Source: Phytophthora sp. 'mugwort'
Lineage: Eukaryota > Oomycota > Peronosporomycetes > Peronosporales > Peronosporaceae
Assembly: GCA_033558025.1 (NCBI GenBank)
Contig: JAUCEF010000018.1
Coordinates: 4,650,001 to 4,714,000, forward strand
Direction: 5' to 3'
Length of the DNA: 64,000 bases
Position numbers and translations under genes: made by a program. Below the pieces are notes generated by a model. The model had not been told where the DNA came from. It saw only the letters and a list, made by a program, of their open reading frames with translations, and did no database searches. The stretch's first letter is position 1. Each line of letters begins with the position of its first letter. Of the stretch, positions 40,942-51,499 are shown piece by piece.

Positions 40942-43728
40942 ATGGTGCTCACTCGACTGGTGTCCGCCGCGGTCTGCGGGCTTGGAATCGTCGGTTGGTG
41001 CGCTCTACCTTCAGTACAGGCAGCGTTCTACGTGTGTCCTGAGGGTTGCGCCGCCATGCTGTTGCCTCGAGACATGGAGATGATTGACGACTGCCTATGT
41101 GACGACGGGGTGGACACCAGAGCGGAGGAGGAGGCAGCAAATGCACTAGACACCGGGGACTTCGTCTGCACAGGACGATACAAGCCTAAGCATGGCAGTG
41201 CAAGTCCCACGTCCGCCGCGGACTGCGACTGCTACCATCCGTACGATAAAGACATCAAGACGCAGGAGTGCGTCCTAACCAGCTGCCCCCGTGCGGGCAA
41301 CTATGGACCCAAACCGGGCGTGCAAGTGGTGGAATCACTCGCGGACTGCACGTGCGAAGTGCCGTACGTTAAGGTGGAGACATCGGGGCAGTGTGTGCTC
41401 GGAGACGGTGGCAAGTCCGTTCAATCCCGGGGCAAGTACAAATGTCCACTGAATTCGACGCCGACGCCTGATGTTGTGCCGCAGTCTTTCGCTGACTGTC
41501 ACTGCAGCTGGGGCTTCGTGCGCAACAGCCTCGAAGAGTGTGAGCGCGAGCACGCCGCGTATGTCTGTCCCGTGAACTCTGTCAAGCGATCGGATATCCC
41601 GATCGGAGAACGACCTCGAGGATTTTTCGACTGCGAGTGTCTTTCGACTGGAGACTACAAACGTGATGATGAAGCCCACGCGTGCTGGCCTGTGTCGCAG
41701 ATGAAGGCAAGGAAGGCGAAGAGGAAGGACCACAACGTTCGTGGAGACAACGACGAGTACACGAACTATCAAGTCGTGGAGAGGGAGAGCGTGCCGTATC
41801 AATGTCCGTCATTCTCTCGTGCCGTAGCGACTGTACCACATTCAGTTGAGCAGTGTCAATGCATTCCTGGATATGCCTGGAAGCTGCCCGAAATGATTTG
41901 TGTGCGCACATCGGCGTACAATTGTCCCGAGCATGCCTACAAACGCACGAAGCTTCAAGACTCCGAGGTTGAGACGGGATTCAAGGACTGCGCGTGTGCC
42001 CGTGGATACTTTCTGGATGCTACCGCTCAGCGTTGCGTGCCGTGGATGCTAGCAAACGCCAATTCGTGTCCGTCCTTTGCTGTTCTCACCCAATGGCCTC
42101 TGCAGAGTAATGCCAACTGCAAATGCGTCTATGGACTCAACGAAACGATCTACGAAGAAGAGGACGAAGCACGGCGCAAAGCTGAAGCTGAAGACGTTGC
42201 CAACGGTGGCACAATCCAGAAGAAAACTCGCAAGAAAGAGTGCAACACGAGGTCGGTGGACAGTTCACGTCCCGATTTCTCACAATGTCCTCGTGACTCG
42301 ATGGCTAGTACCTGGCCAGTCGAGTCTGCAGGGGACTGCACGTGTCTGTCTGGTTTCGAAAGGACTTCACTGAGTGAGCAAGAGATTTCTCGTGGTGTAG
42401 GCGATGGCTTCCACTGTGTGGCAACGCCCGAGAAGAATGTGCTCGCTGATGAAGCTGCGGCTGCGTGTCGTGCACCTGGCGTTATTCACCCGTTGAGTGG
42501 AGAGTGTCGTCTTCCCATTGAAGAGAATCCAGTCAACAAACAAGTGTTGCAACCAGGTACGAAGCCAGAAGGTGTGCTGTTCAAGGGCATCGAGTACGAC
42601 TACGAGCTCATCGATGACACGATCATGGTCATTCAAGGTGACGTCGCCATCGGTGAACGATTCGTGTGGAATGACGTGAATCTTGAAGACCCAGAGGACG
42701 TCACGACTCGCATTGAGCATATTCTTCACGGATATTTTAACTCTGGGAGGGACCACCGGTGGCCACACGACGAGTTGTGTTTCCAAGTGGTTAAGAGCGC
42801 TCGTCCATTCCTACGTACCATTTTGTCTGCTACCGAGCACATTACGCACGTAACGGGCTTCAAATTCCACCGCTGTAAAGGAGATAATTGCCGTACAGAC
42901 ATGGGGTGCCAAAGTCATGACTTTGTTGTGGTACAAGGTGTCGAATCGTCGTGTTACTCGTTTGTCGGACGTATTGGTGGACCACAGCGACTGGGCGTTT
43001 CCGCGGACTGTGGACTGGGAAATGTTGTTCACGTGCTGCTCCACGCTGTAGGACTTCGACACGCCGTGGATCGAGTAGATCGTGACGAGCACATACGCAT
43101 TGCATGGGAGTGTATCCCGGAATCCAAGCGAAGCTACTTCGTAGTGGAAGAAATGAGCTCAGCACCCACTTCTACTCGAGCTACCGATCGCGTCCTTGAT
43201 CCGCCTGCGTACGATCTCTTCAGCATCATGCACCACCCAGTTGACGCCTTTGTGCACTCTGATCCTGAGGACAACAAGCCGCAGTGGTGTCCAAGCATTG
43301 TTCCGTTGATAGCAGATGACGACAAACGACTTGTAGTGATGAAAAATATGGGCCAACGCGAGCGAATGACCACAACTGACGTCAAATCCGTCTGGGCGCT
43401 CTATCCGGGACTGAAGAAGAAGCACCACGAGCGTCAAAAGTCAGGCGAGAGTGGTGAAGCCGCAGCCGAAGAACTGCACGATAGTTTCCTGCATGCAGAT
43501 GAAGACGCAGTTGAGACGGAGTCTGCTACTGCTGCTGGATATGGCGGTGGCCAGCACCGCAGCTTTGGTCAACGCCTCGTGAGCTTCTTGGGGGCACTTG
43601 TGACGCTCGTTGGCTTTGGTGCGTTGCTTGCCTTTATCACGACAGAGGTGCGACGACGAGCCATGCTGAGCTCTGGCGATGACGATTTCTACGAGGCGCC
43701 GCTCATTGACAACAAGAACGACATTTGA
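40942..43728 (+). CDS. Membrane-anchored astacin-like (M12A) protein, predicted catalytically dead
   Basis: A single exon encodes 928 residues: signal peptide (hydrophobic stretch ending about SVQA), eight Cys-rich modules of the form CPxxS...S..DC.C..GY....C (residues ~70-520), an astacin-like domain (~540-830), a membrane span near the end (LVSFLGALVTLVGFGALLAF) and a short cytosolic tail. The astacin fold is clear (SYVGRIGG-like CYSFVGRIGG, VDRVDRDEHIRIAWECI, Met-turn SIMHH). But the zinc site reads HVLLHAVGLRH: the catalytic Glu of HExxH is Val (codon GTG, one base from GAG), the Glu after the third His is Ala, and the Met-turn Tyr is His. It likely binds a partner or zinc without cutting. 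Surface or endomembrane location inferred. Confidence 0.82.
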   Translation: MVLTRLVSAAVCGLGIVGWCALPSVQAAFYVCPEGCAAMLLPRDMEMIDDCLCDDGVDTRAEEEAANALDTGDFVCTGRYKPKHGSASPTSAADCDCYHPYDKDIKTQECVLTSCPRAGNYGPKPGVQVVESLADCTCEVPYVKVETSGQCVLGDGGKSVQSRGKYKCPLNSTPTPDVVPQSFADCHCSWGFVRNSLEECEREHAAYVCPVNSVKRSDIPIGERPRGFFDCECLSTGDYKRDDEAHACWPVSQMKARKAKRKDHNVRGDNDEYTNYQVVERESVPYQCPSFSRAVATVPHSVEQCQCIPGYAWKLPEMICVRTSAYNCPEHAYKRTKLQDSEVETGFKDCACARGYFLDATAQRCVPWMLANANSCPSFAVLTQWPLQSNANCKCVYGLNETIYEEEDEARRKAEAEDVANGGTIQKKTRKKECNTRSVDSSRPDFSQCPRDSMASTWPVESAGDCTCLSGFERTSLSEQEISRGVGDGFHCVATPEKNVLADEAAAACRAPGVIHPLSGECRLPIEENPVNKQVLQPGTKPEGVLFKGIEYDYELIDDTIMVIQGDVAIGERFVWNDVNLEDPEDVTTRIEHILHGYFNSGRDHRWPHDELCFQVVKSARPFLRTILSATEHITHVTGFKFHRCKGDNCRTDMGCQSHDFVVVQGVESSCYSFVGRIGGPQRLGVSADCGLGNVVHVLLHAVGLRHAVDRVDRDEHIRIAWECIPESKRSYFVVEEMSSAPTSTRATDRVLDPPAYDLFSIMHHPVDAFVHSDPEDNKPQWCPSIVPLIADDDKRLVVMKNMGQRERMTTTDVKSVWALYPGLKKKHHERQKSGESGEAAAEELHDSFLHADEDAVETESATAAGYGGGQHRSFGQRLVSFLGALVTLVGFGALLAFITTEVRRRAMLSSGDDDFYEAPLIDNKNDI

Positions 43729-43942
43729 GCCGACACCGCTGCGACCATTTTCTGAATGTACCAAGTGTCTATAATGCATATACCGTACAACCGTAACACA
43801 TTCACAGAGCAAAAAGCATTTGAGCCATCATATCCATTGCGTACTGTGTCGCCGCTGCTCGTCTTCACTCTAAAAGGTCCGGACAGCGGCTAATGCGACG
43901 AGTCATCCTGTCTCAAGCTGCAACGTGTAGCCTCCCTCCCAC

Positions 43943-44903
43943 CTACTTGTCCTCTTTCTCCTCCTCCTTCTCGTCCGTTCCCTCCTCGTTCTCGTCCTCC
44001 TCTTCCTCCTCGTTCTCGACCTCCTCGACCTCCTGCTCCGGTTCTTCCACTTCAGGCTCCACCAGGTTACCATCACCTCCTGCCAATATGTCTGCGAGCC
44101 GCGCATTCACATACACGTCGCCCTTGTCCGCAAGGTACTTGGCCAGCGGAATCTGCAACACAAAACAACAACAAAAAACATCAAAAACTCATATGTAAGA
44201 CAGCTCTAGAAAACTGTCCACATCTAAATACACGTACATGCTCCTTGAGGATGCCTCCGTTCTGGTCCTGCAGCAGCTGGATGATGAGGTGAGAGTTGAT
44301 CTGGGTCTCATTGGCCGCCTCCTTGGCGAGCGCCACAGCCTCGTCCCACTTGCCTAGTTTCTTGGCGTTGCGCACACGGAACGTGTACATCTTGTACGTG
44401 ACGGGCACGCGCTTGTCGGCCATGATCTGTACGATCTCGTCCACGGCTTCCTGGTCCTCCTGCGAGGCAAAGTACTCGGCCAGACGCACAAAGCTCTGGT
44501 TCTTGACGTAGTGACGCACATTCTCGGCCCGACGTAGGAACTCGAGCGCCGCGTCGGCCGCGTCCAGCTTGACGCAGGCCGACAAGAAGCTGCCGACCGC
44601 AAAGACGGAAGGGTAAACCATCTTGGCGTCGCACAGCAGCAGCGTCTTCTGTACCTCCAGTAACTCGTTCTTACCCTTCATCTCGCGCACAATGTGGTCG
44701 ATCTTGAGCGGCGTGAAGTAGAGCGGCGCCGTGGGGATGGACAGCCGCGCGCCGATGGTCGTCAGCGCCTTGGTGATGTCGAGTACGCTACCCTCCACCT
44801 TTGGGTATTCCCAATTGCCGCTGAAGGCGCGCACCGCCTGCTTGCGGGCGGCTGAGGCAACAACCGGAGACGCGCGTAGTATCAGCGAGCGCACAGCTAG
44901 CAT
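43943..44903 (-). CDS. PPR-like helical mitochondrial protein with acidic tail
   Basis: Minus-strand exons 44238-44903 and 43943-44152 (85-nt intron) give 291 residues. The N-terminus (LAVRSLILRASPVVASAARK) is a good mitochondrial presequence. The body has helix pairs of PPR/TPR type (FAVGSFLSACVKLDAADAAL, SFVRLAEYFASQEDQEAVDE, YTFRVRNAKKLGKWDEAVAL). The tail is almost pure Glu/Asp (EEEEEDENEEG). A role in mitochondrial RNA or ribosome work is plausible; not assigned further. It is divergent from, and resembles in type, the gene at 45261. Confidence 0.75.
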
Positions 44904-45260
44904 CGTTCTAGTCGTAGATCAAGTAAGGTCACACCAGGCCAGTCAAGTGTCCTTGACCTTCGTAGCCGCTCGTTCTAAACGTATTAGCGTCGATTGGCTA
45001 GGCCGTTTGTGGTATCCAACTAGCGGTTATTGCATACAAACTATCCCAAAAGCGGTTATTGCATACAATCCCCAAGGTTTCGTCTTATTTATGGTTTTTA
45101 GCCTCTGTTCAATTTGCCATAATTTCCGACTTTTGTGGGAGCCTCTATCCTCCATTTTGACCAATGACATAATAGTTTAAGGACTTCTCGAGTGGCTGTG
45201 CTTGTCTATTGACCAACGAGAGGTCAAGCGAGCGAGGAGCTAAGGAGACTATAGACAATA
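44904..45260. promoter_or_regulatory. Shared divergent promoter region of two mitochondrial-protein genes
   Basis: 357 nt between two start codons. It contains an 18-nt direct repeat, AGCGGTTATTGCATACAA, at 45022-45039 and 45051-45068, and CCAAT-type boxes on both strands (ATTGGCTA near 44994, ACCAATGA near 45161). A common control of both genes is an inference. Confidence 0.45.
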
Positions 45261-46062
45261 ATGACGGGAGGTATGCAGGCGTTCCGCACGGTTCTGGCGA
45301 TCGGCCGGCGCCAAGGCGCGCGGCAACTAGCGCAGCGTGCTCCGTTCTCGGCCGCCGCTGTGCCGGCGCGCTCGGCCGAGGAGTGGATGGAGAACATCCG
45401 GCTCTCGGCCAAGAAGAACGTGCTCATCAAGCGTACCAAGCTGGCGTCGTTCCTCAAGACGGTGACGACGAGCGAGCAGCTGGAGGCATCCAAGGAGATT
45501 ATGAAGATCTACGAGCAGAAGCGTGTGGACCCGGATGCCAACGCCGCCGGCCTCTTTGTCAAGAAGGCGCTGGAGCTCAACGCGCCAGACGTGGCGTTCG
45601 ACGTGCTGGAGGCCAACTACCGCATCGGTCTGTACCTGGAGCCGGCCACGCTCAACAAGCTGCTGTCTAAGTTCCTAAAGAACGGCGAGTTCGACAAGGT
45701 CTTCACGCTGCACGAGATCGGCCACAGCAAATACCACGTCAAGAGCACGGACCGCACCTACGACATCCTCATCCGGGCTGCTATCGAGCAGGCCGATTAC
45801 GAGAAGGCCGTGGCCTTCCTCAAGACGGCTGCGTACGTCCGTTGACTTGGAGGGGGAATCTAGTGCTATAGTCATGCTAACTTTGTTATATTCTGGTGAT
45901 GCTACATACAGCGAGTCGCAGAAGCTGCAGCGTGTGACGTGCAACAACCTGCTCTTCAAGCTGAAGGACAACGAGCTGCAAGACAAGATCGAGGAAGTGG
46001 CGGCGCTTATGAAGACGGCGGGTGTAGAGCCCAACGAGACGACCAAGAAGATCTTGCAGTAA
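45261..46062 (+). CDS. PPR-like helical mitochondrial protein
   Basis: Exons 45261-45832 and 45912-46062 (79-nt intron) give 240 residues. The N-terminus is Arg/Gln/Ala-rich without acidic residues (AFRTVLAIGRRQGARQLAQR), a typical mitochondrial presequence. Helix-pair units follow (FVKKALELNAPDVAFDVLEA, YDILIRAAIEQADYEKAVAF, ALMKTAGVEPNETTKKIL); the last resembles a PPR unit. Function not assigned. It shares its upstream region with the divergent PPR-like gene. Confidence 0.75.
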
Positions 46063-46408
46063 GTTCTCTCTTCTAGCCATGCAAGAAGCTGCAGAAGCCT
46101 ATTGCACATATAGCCACAACAAATACAAAAGTAAACAACACTGACGTCACAGACGCTACATCGCTGCGGGGCTAAATGCATTCATACTTGTCTGCCACTG
46201 CTCAGCCGCGAACCTCGTCACTACGTGCAATCACGCGTCGACTGCTCCGTCTACTGAACAAAAAATGACGAGCACCACATACCGTGCATTGCTCGTACAA
46301 AACAATGTAGTATGAGACTATCAAGATAAGTTTTTCTAACTCGCTCGCGTGTTTGGCTACGTCTAAATCTTCGCTCTTTTCCACGCCAAAGAGCGGCGCG
46401 TTCGAGTC

Positions 46409-47269
46409 TTACTTGGTCTGGTTCTTGACGCCGAGGATGCGGGCGCGGATCTCGTCCTGGTTGCCCAGGTAGAACGCGCTGAGGGGTTCAATGGCGTCCT
46501 TGTGCGGGATGGGCTTGAGGTTCTCATCCAGGTGGTAGACGAGCGGGGCGCCCGTAGGGATGTTGAGGCCCGTGATCTCGTCCTCCGAGATGTTGTCCAG
46601 GTGCTTGACGAGGGCGCGTAGACTGTTGCCATGGGCAGCGATCACCACGTTCTTGCCCGACTTGATGCTGGGCACGATAGTGTTCTCCCACTCGGGCAGC
46701 ACACGGGCAGCAGTGAGCTCCAGGGATTCAGCAAGAGGCAGCTCTTCCTTCGGGACGTCCTTGTACTTGACGTCGTTGCCCGGATAGTACTCGCTGGTCG
46801 TGTCGAGGTCCGGCGGCGGAATGTTATAGCTGCGGCGCCACTCCAGTACCTTCGCCGCTCCGTGCTTTTCCACGGTCGCTTGCTTGTCCAGGCCCGTGAG
46901 TGCACCGTAGTGGCGCTCATTGAGACGCCAGGTCTTGAACACGGGGATCCACATCTGGTCGGACTGCTCCAGTACATGCCACAGCGTGCGGATAGCGCGC
47001 TTGAGGTACGACGTGTAGGCAATGTCGAAGGTGTAGCCCTCCTTTTTGAGCAGCTGGCCGGCGGCGGCAGCCTCTTTGTTGCCCTTCTCCGAGAGCTGCA
47101 CGTCGTACCAACCTGTGAAGAGGTTCTTCTTGTTCCACTCGCTCTCACCGTGGCGGATGAGCACGAGCGTGTGCGTGTGCTTCATGGCCTTCTGCTGGTG
47201 TAGCATGCCCAGTGAGCGGTTGGCCATACGCGAGGACATGGCGAGCGAGCGGCGCAGAGCAAGAACCAT
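46409..47269 (-). CDS. 2,3-bisphosphoglycerate-dependent phosphoglycerate mutase, likely mitochondrial
   Basis: Intronless, 286 residues. Motifs of the cofactor-dependent type: [12 protein letters not shown] (phosphorylated His), [27 protein letters not shown] and [17 protein letters not shown] (second His). It interconverts 3- and 2-phosphoglycerate. The frame is open to an ATG at 47401, but I prefer the ATG at 47269: it leaves a 30-residue, basic, Ser/Arg/Met-rich leader ([20 protein letters not shown]) before the enzyme, which looks like a mitochondrial presequence. Stramenopiles are known to run the lower half of glycolysis in mitochondria, which fits. Cytosolic location from an internal Met cannot be excluded. 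Confidence 0.88.
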   Translation of the reverse strand: MVLALRRSLAMSSRMANRSLGMLHQQKAMKHTHTLVLIRHGESEWNKKNLFTGWYDVQLSEKGNKEAAAAGQLLKKEGYTFDIAYTSYLKRAIRTLWHVLEQSDQMWIPVFKTWRLNERHYGALTGLDKQATVEKHGAAKVLEWRRSYNIPPPDLDTTSEYYPGNDVKYKDVPKEELPLAESLELTAARVLPEWENTIVPSIKSGKNVVIAAHGNSLRALVKHLDNISEDEITGLNIPTGAPLVYHLDENLKPIPHKDAIEPLSAFYLGNQDEIRARILGVKNQTK

Positions 47270-47653
47270 GGGAAAGCTTCGACTACGGTGGGAGACACGA
47301 CGCAAATTGGTTTCTGCTTGGGGGCCGGCGTGGAATGGATCGCCGGATGGTGTGCAAGGGCGCTTTTCTGTGTGGCCACACACGAGGCGGTGCTCGGTCA
47401 TTGGCCAAACGACTCACCATCTCTTCATGAGCAAGCGTGCATGTCATCACTTCGATACAGAACGGAGGAGGTTACTACGATATCAAAAGTGGATCCATTC
47501 ATTCATTCGTTCACACTCGTCGCATGTAGCTGCGAGTCCGAGACGACGGTTGGCTTTATAGAATGCAAGCGCGCGGACTGGCAGACAGCCTGAAAGCTGT
47601 GAGGTGCAGTCCGTTCCTAGAGGCCCGAGCCACGGTGCGGGAGCTGCTACTGA

Positions 47654-48463
47654 CTAGATATCCTCCTGAGACTTCCGCACGATACGACGGCAATGCTTCT
47701 TGAAGCCTTCCTTGTCGTTTCGCCACTCCACCTGGTTATTCACAGCACCAACAACAGCAAACATCATCAGTCCCACAGCTACTTCAATACTTGTTGCAAG
47801 GAGACGTACTGCAGCATCGATATTGGCAGGCGAGTCGTCGTTCGGGTCCGAGAGCATGGAGATAACCGACACTAGGATGGACTCGACGCCGAGAATCGGA
47901 CGCCACCGCTCGTCCGCCGTCTCCTGCTGGTTCAGATGGTCCTCTCCAGGTGGGTGCAGGATTGAGATACACACCACGCCGTTCGGGTAAACTGCAACAA
48001 CAGCACAAAATACGTCACTGTCAATAAAACAAATCACCTGCCATTAAACATAAGGCTATATTTCACGACCGAGGCCGACGCACCGTTAGGGTGCCACATC
48101 TCCGATTTGAACGTCATCTTAGGCGGCATGTTCGGAAAGTCGGCGGGGAACTCGAGCACCGCCTTGAAGAAGCCACCCTCATACAGAGTGTCGGGAGGGC
48201 CCACTAGCAGGATCTCCCAGTTGAAAATGTTCTCGTCGTCCCCCAGGCCCACAGACACACCCTCGGGCGGGTTGCGGCTCATTTCTAGGCGCCAATAAGA
48301 TACACCACGAGTCGGTCAGTTAGCGCATGTTTGCTTTGAAAGTTGGTAACGCATTGGAGCGGGGAAAGTGGCACACAGAAACATCAGACACAGGGAAAGG
48401 TGTTCACGCACCTAGAAACTGCCTCCGCAAAAGCTCCTTCGCGTAGTCCGTCGCGCCCGCCAT
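47654..48463 (-). CDS. Ubiquitin-conjugating enzyme E2, UBE2G/UBC7 type
   Basis: Minus-strand exons 48412-48463, 48084-48284, 47810-47991 and 47654-47731 give 170 residues, the normal length. E2 marks: [35 protein letters not shown], active-site Cys in GVVCISIL, and the acidic loop after it ([15 protein letters not shown]) that defines the UBE2G/UBC7 and UBE2R groups. UBC7-type enzymes work in ER-associated degradation. The last intron (78 nt) has no stop and keeps frame; retained, it would insert 26 hydrophobic residues. Confidence 0.88.
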
Positions 48464-48632
48464 CCTTCTCACTCGATCCAAGTTCTTAAATTGTGATCGC
48501 GTGGCTCAACCGCCCTCGAAAAACGCCATCGGATTGGTTGAAACCTAGTAAATACTATCGGCCAATGAAAACAAAAAAAGAACCGTTACGCTTTAGTCAA
48601 TCTAGAGCGTCTTCTGTACATTTGAAGTTACT

Positions 48633-49942
48633 TCACTTCCCCTTCTCGATTCGGATCTCTGACAGGTTACCGATCGTGCTGGTTTGGACAAAAGTTGAAG
48701 TGGCCGGTGCGATGATTGGGCCCTTGGTTACCTGCTCGCGCTCGATCCGTGAGGCGGCATTGAAACCGTACACGCCGAAGATCACGAGCACCATGCCGCA
48801 CCAGTTCAAAGGCGTCACGTCCTCACCGTAGCGGTAAATAGATAGCACAATGATCAGCGCGCGCTTCACGCAGTTGGCCACGCTGTGTGTTACCGGTGAC
48901 ACCAGGCTCATGAGCATGTAAGCGAGGGCGCTCTGGATGTAGAAACACATGCCGTCCACGACGAGCAGCAGGAAGACGAACGTCGTCGAGCGGTCCGTCT
49001 TGTTGGCTTCGAGCAACGGATCAGGCGGTGTCGCCATCCAGTTGTAGAAGATAAACATGAGCTGCATGATGACGGCAATGACGCTAGTATAGAACTGCAA
49101 CTGCGAAGTCCTGCGAGACAACAGCATCGTTTGTGTGAAAAAAACATTCAACCAAGCAGGCGTTAAGTAGCAACTCGAGCACTTACGAGTAGGAGCGATT
49201 GAGCAGCCTCTTCGTCAATACATTCTGAATACAGTCAACGCAGTTGGACATGAGCGCTGCGATGAACCCGATGGCGTGGAACGAGCTGTCTGACAGACTG
49301 CAGAAAATGAGTCCTGTGACGATCGGAATCAGTGAAAAATTCACTCTCCATCCCGTACGTTGACCCAGCAGCAAATAGGTCAACACGACTGTAAAGAATG
49401 GCGCGGAAGACTTGATCGTTTCTGGAAGGGAGATAGATAGATACATCAAGAACACAATGAACACAACGTCACAACGGGGCGGCTTGAGCAATAGATGCTC
49501 AACGTACGGGTAAAGGATACGGCGATGTACTTGAGTGCCGTGAGTCCCAGCAGAACCGTGAGGATGCGCACACCGGCGAGCAGCACCATGTCCTTGAGTC
49601 CGTCGTCAAACACTTTGCGCACGCCGCGCTTGCACACCGTCCAGCCGACGAGGTAGAGCTCGGAGCCTAGGCCACCCAAGACCGACATACCGAGCTGTGC
49701 GAGCGACAGCAGATTAGAGTCCACGCGCAGGTTTGCAACCACGTAGCGGTTCATCCACAGCGTCACGAGACTGATCACATACCAGCCTGCAGCAAAAAGA
49801 GAAATGAGTCAGCAACAGAAGTCCATGGGTACTTAGCTTAGAATGAGTCCAAACTACAGCACGCACCGGCGATGCAGACGGCGACTTTGCTCTCAGTGCT
49901 GCGCAGCGAGAAGGCGACCTTCTTGTCGTGGAGCTCGCCCAT
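48633..49942 (-). CDS. Triose-phosphate-translocator family (SLC35E-like) transporter
   Basis: Minus-strand exons 49867-49942, 49508-49786, 49187-49421 and 48633-49110 join in frame (355 residues). Around ten hydrophobic segments and the TPT-family hallmark TIKSSAPFFTVVLTYLLLGQ place it in the drug/metabolite transporter superfamily, next to SLC35E and plant KD/KT/KV-TPT proteins. These exchange sugar phosphates, nucleotide sugars or phosphoenolpyruvate across Golgi, ER or plastid-derived membranes; the substrate here cannot be told. C-terminal tail of about 45 hydrophilic residues. The ATG at 49942 follows the usual short cytosolic N-terminus. Confidence 0.82.
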
Positions 49943-50253
49943 TGCCAACGCTACTGGAGCTGCTACGTCAGGGCGACGCGATGCAAAGTGTTCCGGCGGC
50001 GAAAAAAGTCGGCAACGTGACTGAACTTTGCAAGCAGCTTCACGGCGGGATGTGATTGGATATTTTAGCTGGAAACCGTGCAATTAGTCGGACCAATCCG
50101 CTGCGAGCGTTTCGTCATCGACCCAAAATAGTCCGACATGACTACATTTAGTCATCGGCAAGTAGCCAAGCGAGCGGACCAACAAACTGTGCCGCATCAA
50201 GCACCCATCACATTAGCTGGTACGGTAACGAAATCTGCTGCGTTGTTGGCGCC
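49943..50253. promoter_or_regulatory. Divergent intergenic region (transporter / unknown gene)
   Basis: 311 nt between two start codons with CCAAT-type boxes (GACCAATCCG near 50090, GATTGGATA near 50053). No gene seen. Confidence 0.4.
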
Positions 50254-51278
50254 ATGGGGGCGAAAAGCTCCAAGCTACCGCCGCGCAGGATCCAGTCGGA
50301 GGTTACAGCAGTCGAGATGTTCCAGGATGCCACACCCGAAGCTCCACGAGAGAGCAGCTATCTTAAGCGACAGAAGGCGGGATTACCAGCTCAGAGCGTC
50401 ACCATGCAAGTCGTACGATCAATTTTGCAAGAGCCATCGCGTCATACCATCGCGTCAGAGCCAACAGGTACCCAGACAAAGGAGGAGGCAGCAGCGACGG
50501 AGGAAAAGCACAAGAAAAAACGGCGACGCAGCAAAAAAGAAAAGAGTAAATTGCCGCCACCAAAGTTGGTACGAGCACATACACAACTGAATGAGCTGAA
50601 AAATGTGAAACCGCTGCTGCAGCAAAGCCCCCAGGCGAGACAACAGCACTTTGAGCAGATCAAGGACGCGTATGCGCTGGATGAAGAGGCGAAAAAGCCG
50701 CCACAGCCAGACGTACGACCACGATTTTATCACCTCGAAAGCTGGAGAAGGACGCCGCAGACGCCGTCCAGCAAAGGTGACTCGCCGACGGCAGAACCAG
50801 CAGCTTCACTGACACGGCATCAGGTACGCTAAAGAACGTCGCTGTTTATGCGGACACGCTTTGACACCTGAATTCCTGCGTTTGCTATCTACTGTAGATG
50901 ACAGGAGTACAGCGAGATTTTTTCGCATCCAGTGGTCGGAGTTCGCGAGGTACGGAGGAGATTTCAAATGACCTCGAAGATCTCGAAGACAGTGGTGATT
51001 TGTCCGACGGCGAGTTGCTCCCGATCCCACCAGCATCAAGGATGACAGCAATCACGTCGCCAATCATAATCACAACGCCAAGCTTCCTGGCAGCCTCCAA
51101 CCAAGTAGAATTTGGTCGCCTAGACATTCAAACAACCCCTGTCATCCGCGTCAAAACCAGCGAGCGGCGGACACCCGAGCGATCTAAGCGGTCATTGCGG
51201 TCCCAACGCTCGGACCTCCGCATCGACGACGTGGATGAAGACCTCATGGAGCATATCCTGACAAATGATGATCATTGA
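50254..51278 (+). CDS. Basic protein of unknown function, possibly N-myristoylated
   Basis: Exons 50254-50823 and 50898-51278 (74-nt intron) give 316 residues. The start MGAKSSKLPPRR fits an N-myristoylation signal followed by basic residues, which together would tether the protein to membranes. The middle is Lys/Arg-rich (EKHKKKRRRSKKEKSK), the second exon is Ser/Asp/Glu- and then Arg-rich (SERRTPERSKRSLRSQRSD). No folded domain is apparent. Function unknown. Confidence 0.65.
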
Positions 51279-51437
51279 CCCGTAGAGCACATAATATTAG
51301 TAACTTTTTACTCGTGGTCCTTAAATGCGTGCCAAGTTGAAGGGCAACATGTACCGAATTTAGTTTTTTGTTTTGTACCCAACCTTTTAGTTTGGGACCT
51401 CTCCAAACCGTACCCGTTTAAGTACGCCTGATCGGTA

Positions 51438-51450
51438 TCATTCGCACTGC
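51438..51450 (+). promoter_or_regulatory. Initiator-type element of VPS11
   Basis: TCATTCGCACTGC, 50-62 nt before the ATG at 51500. Confidence 0.5.
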
Positions 51451-51499
51451 GAATCGCACAACAAAGGGGAAAACGCGAAGAAGCTCGAAGCCAGACGCA

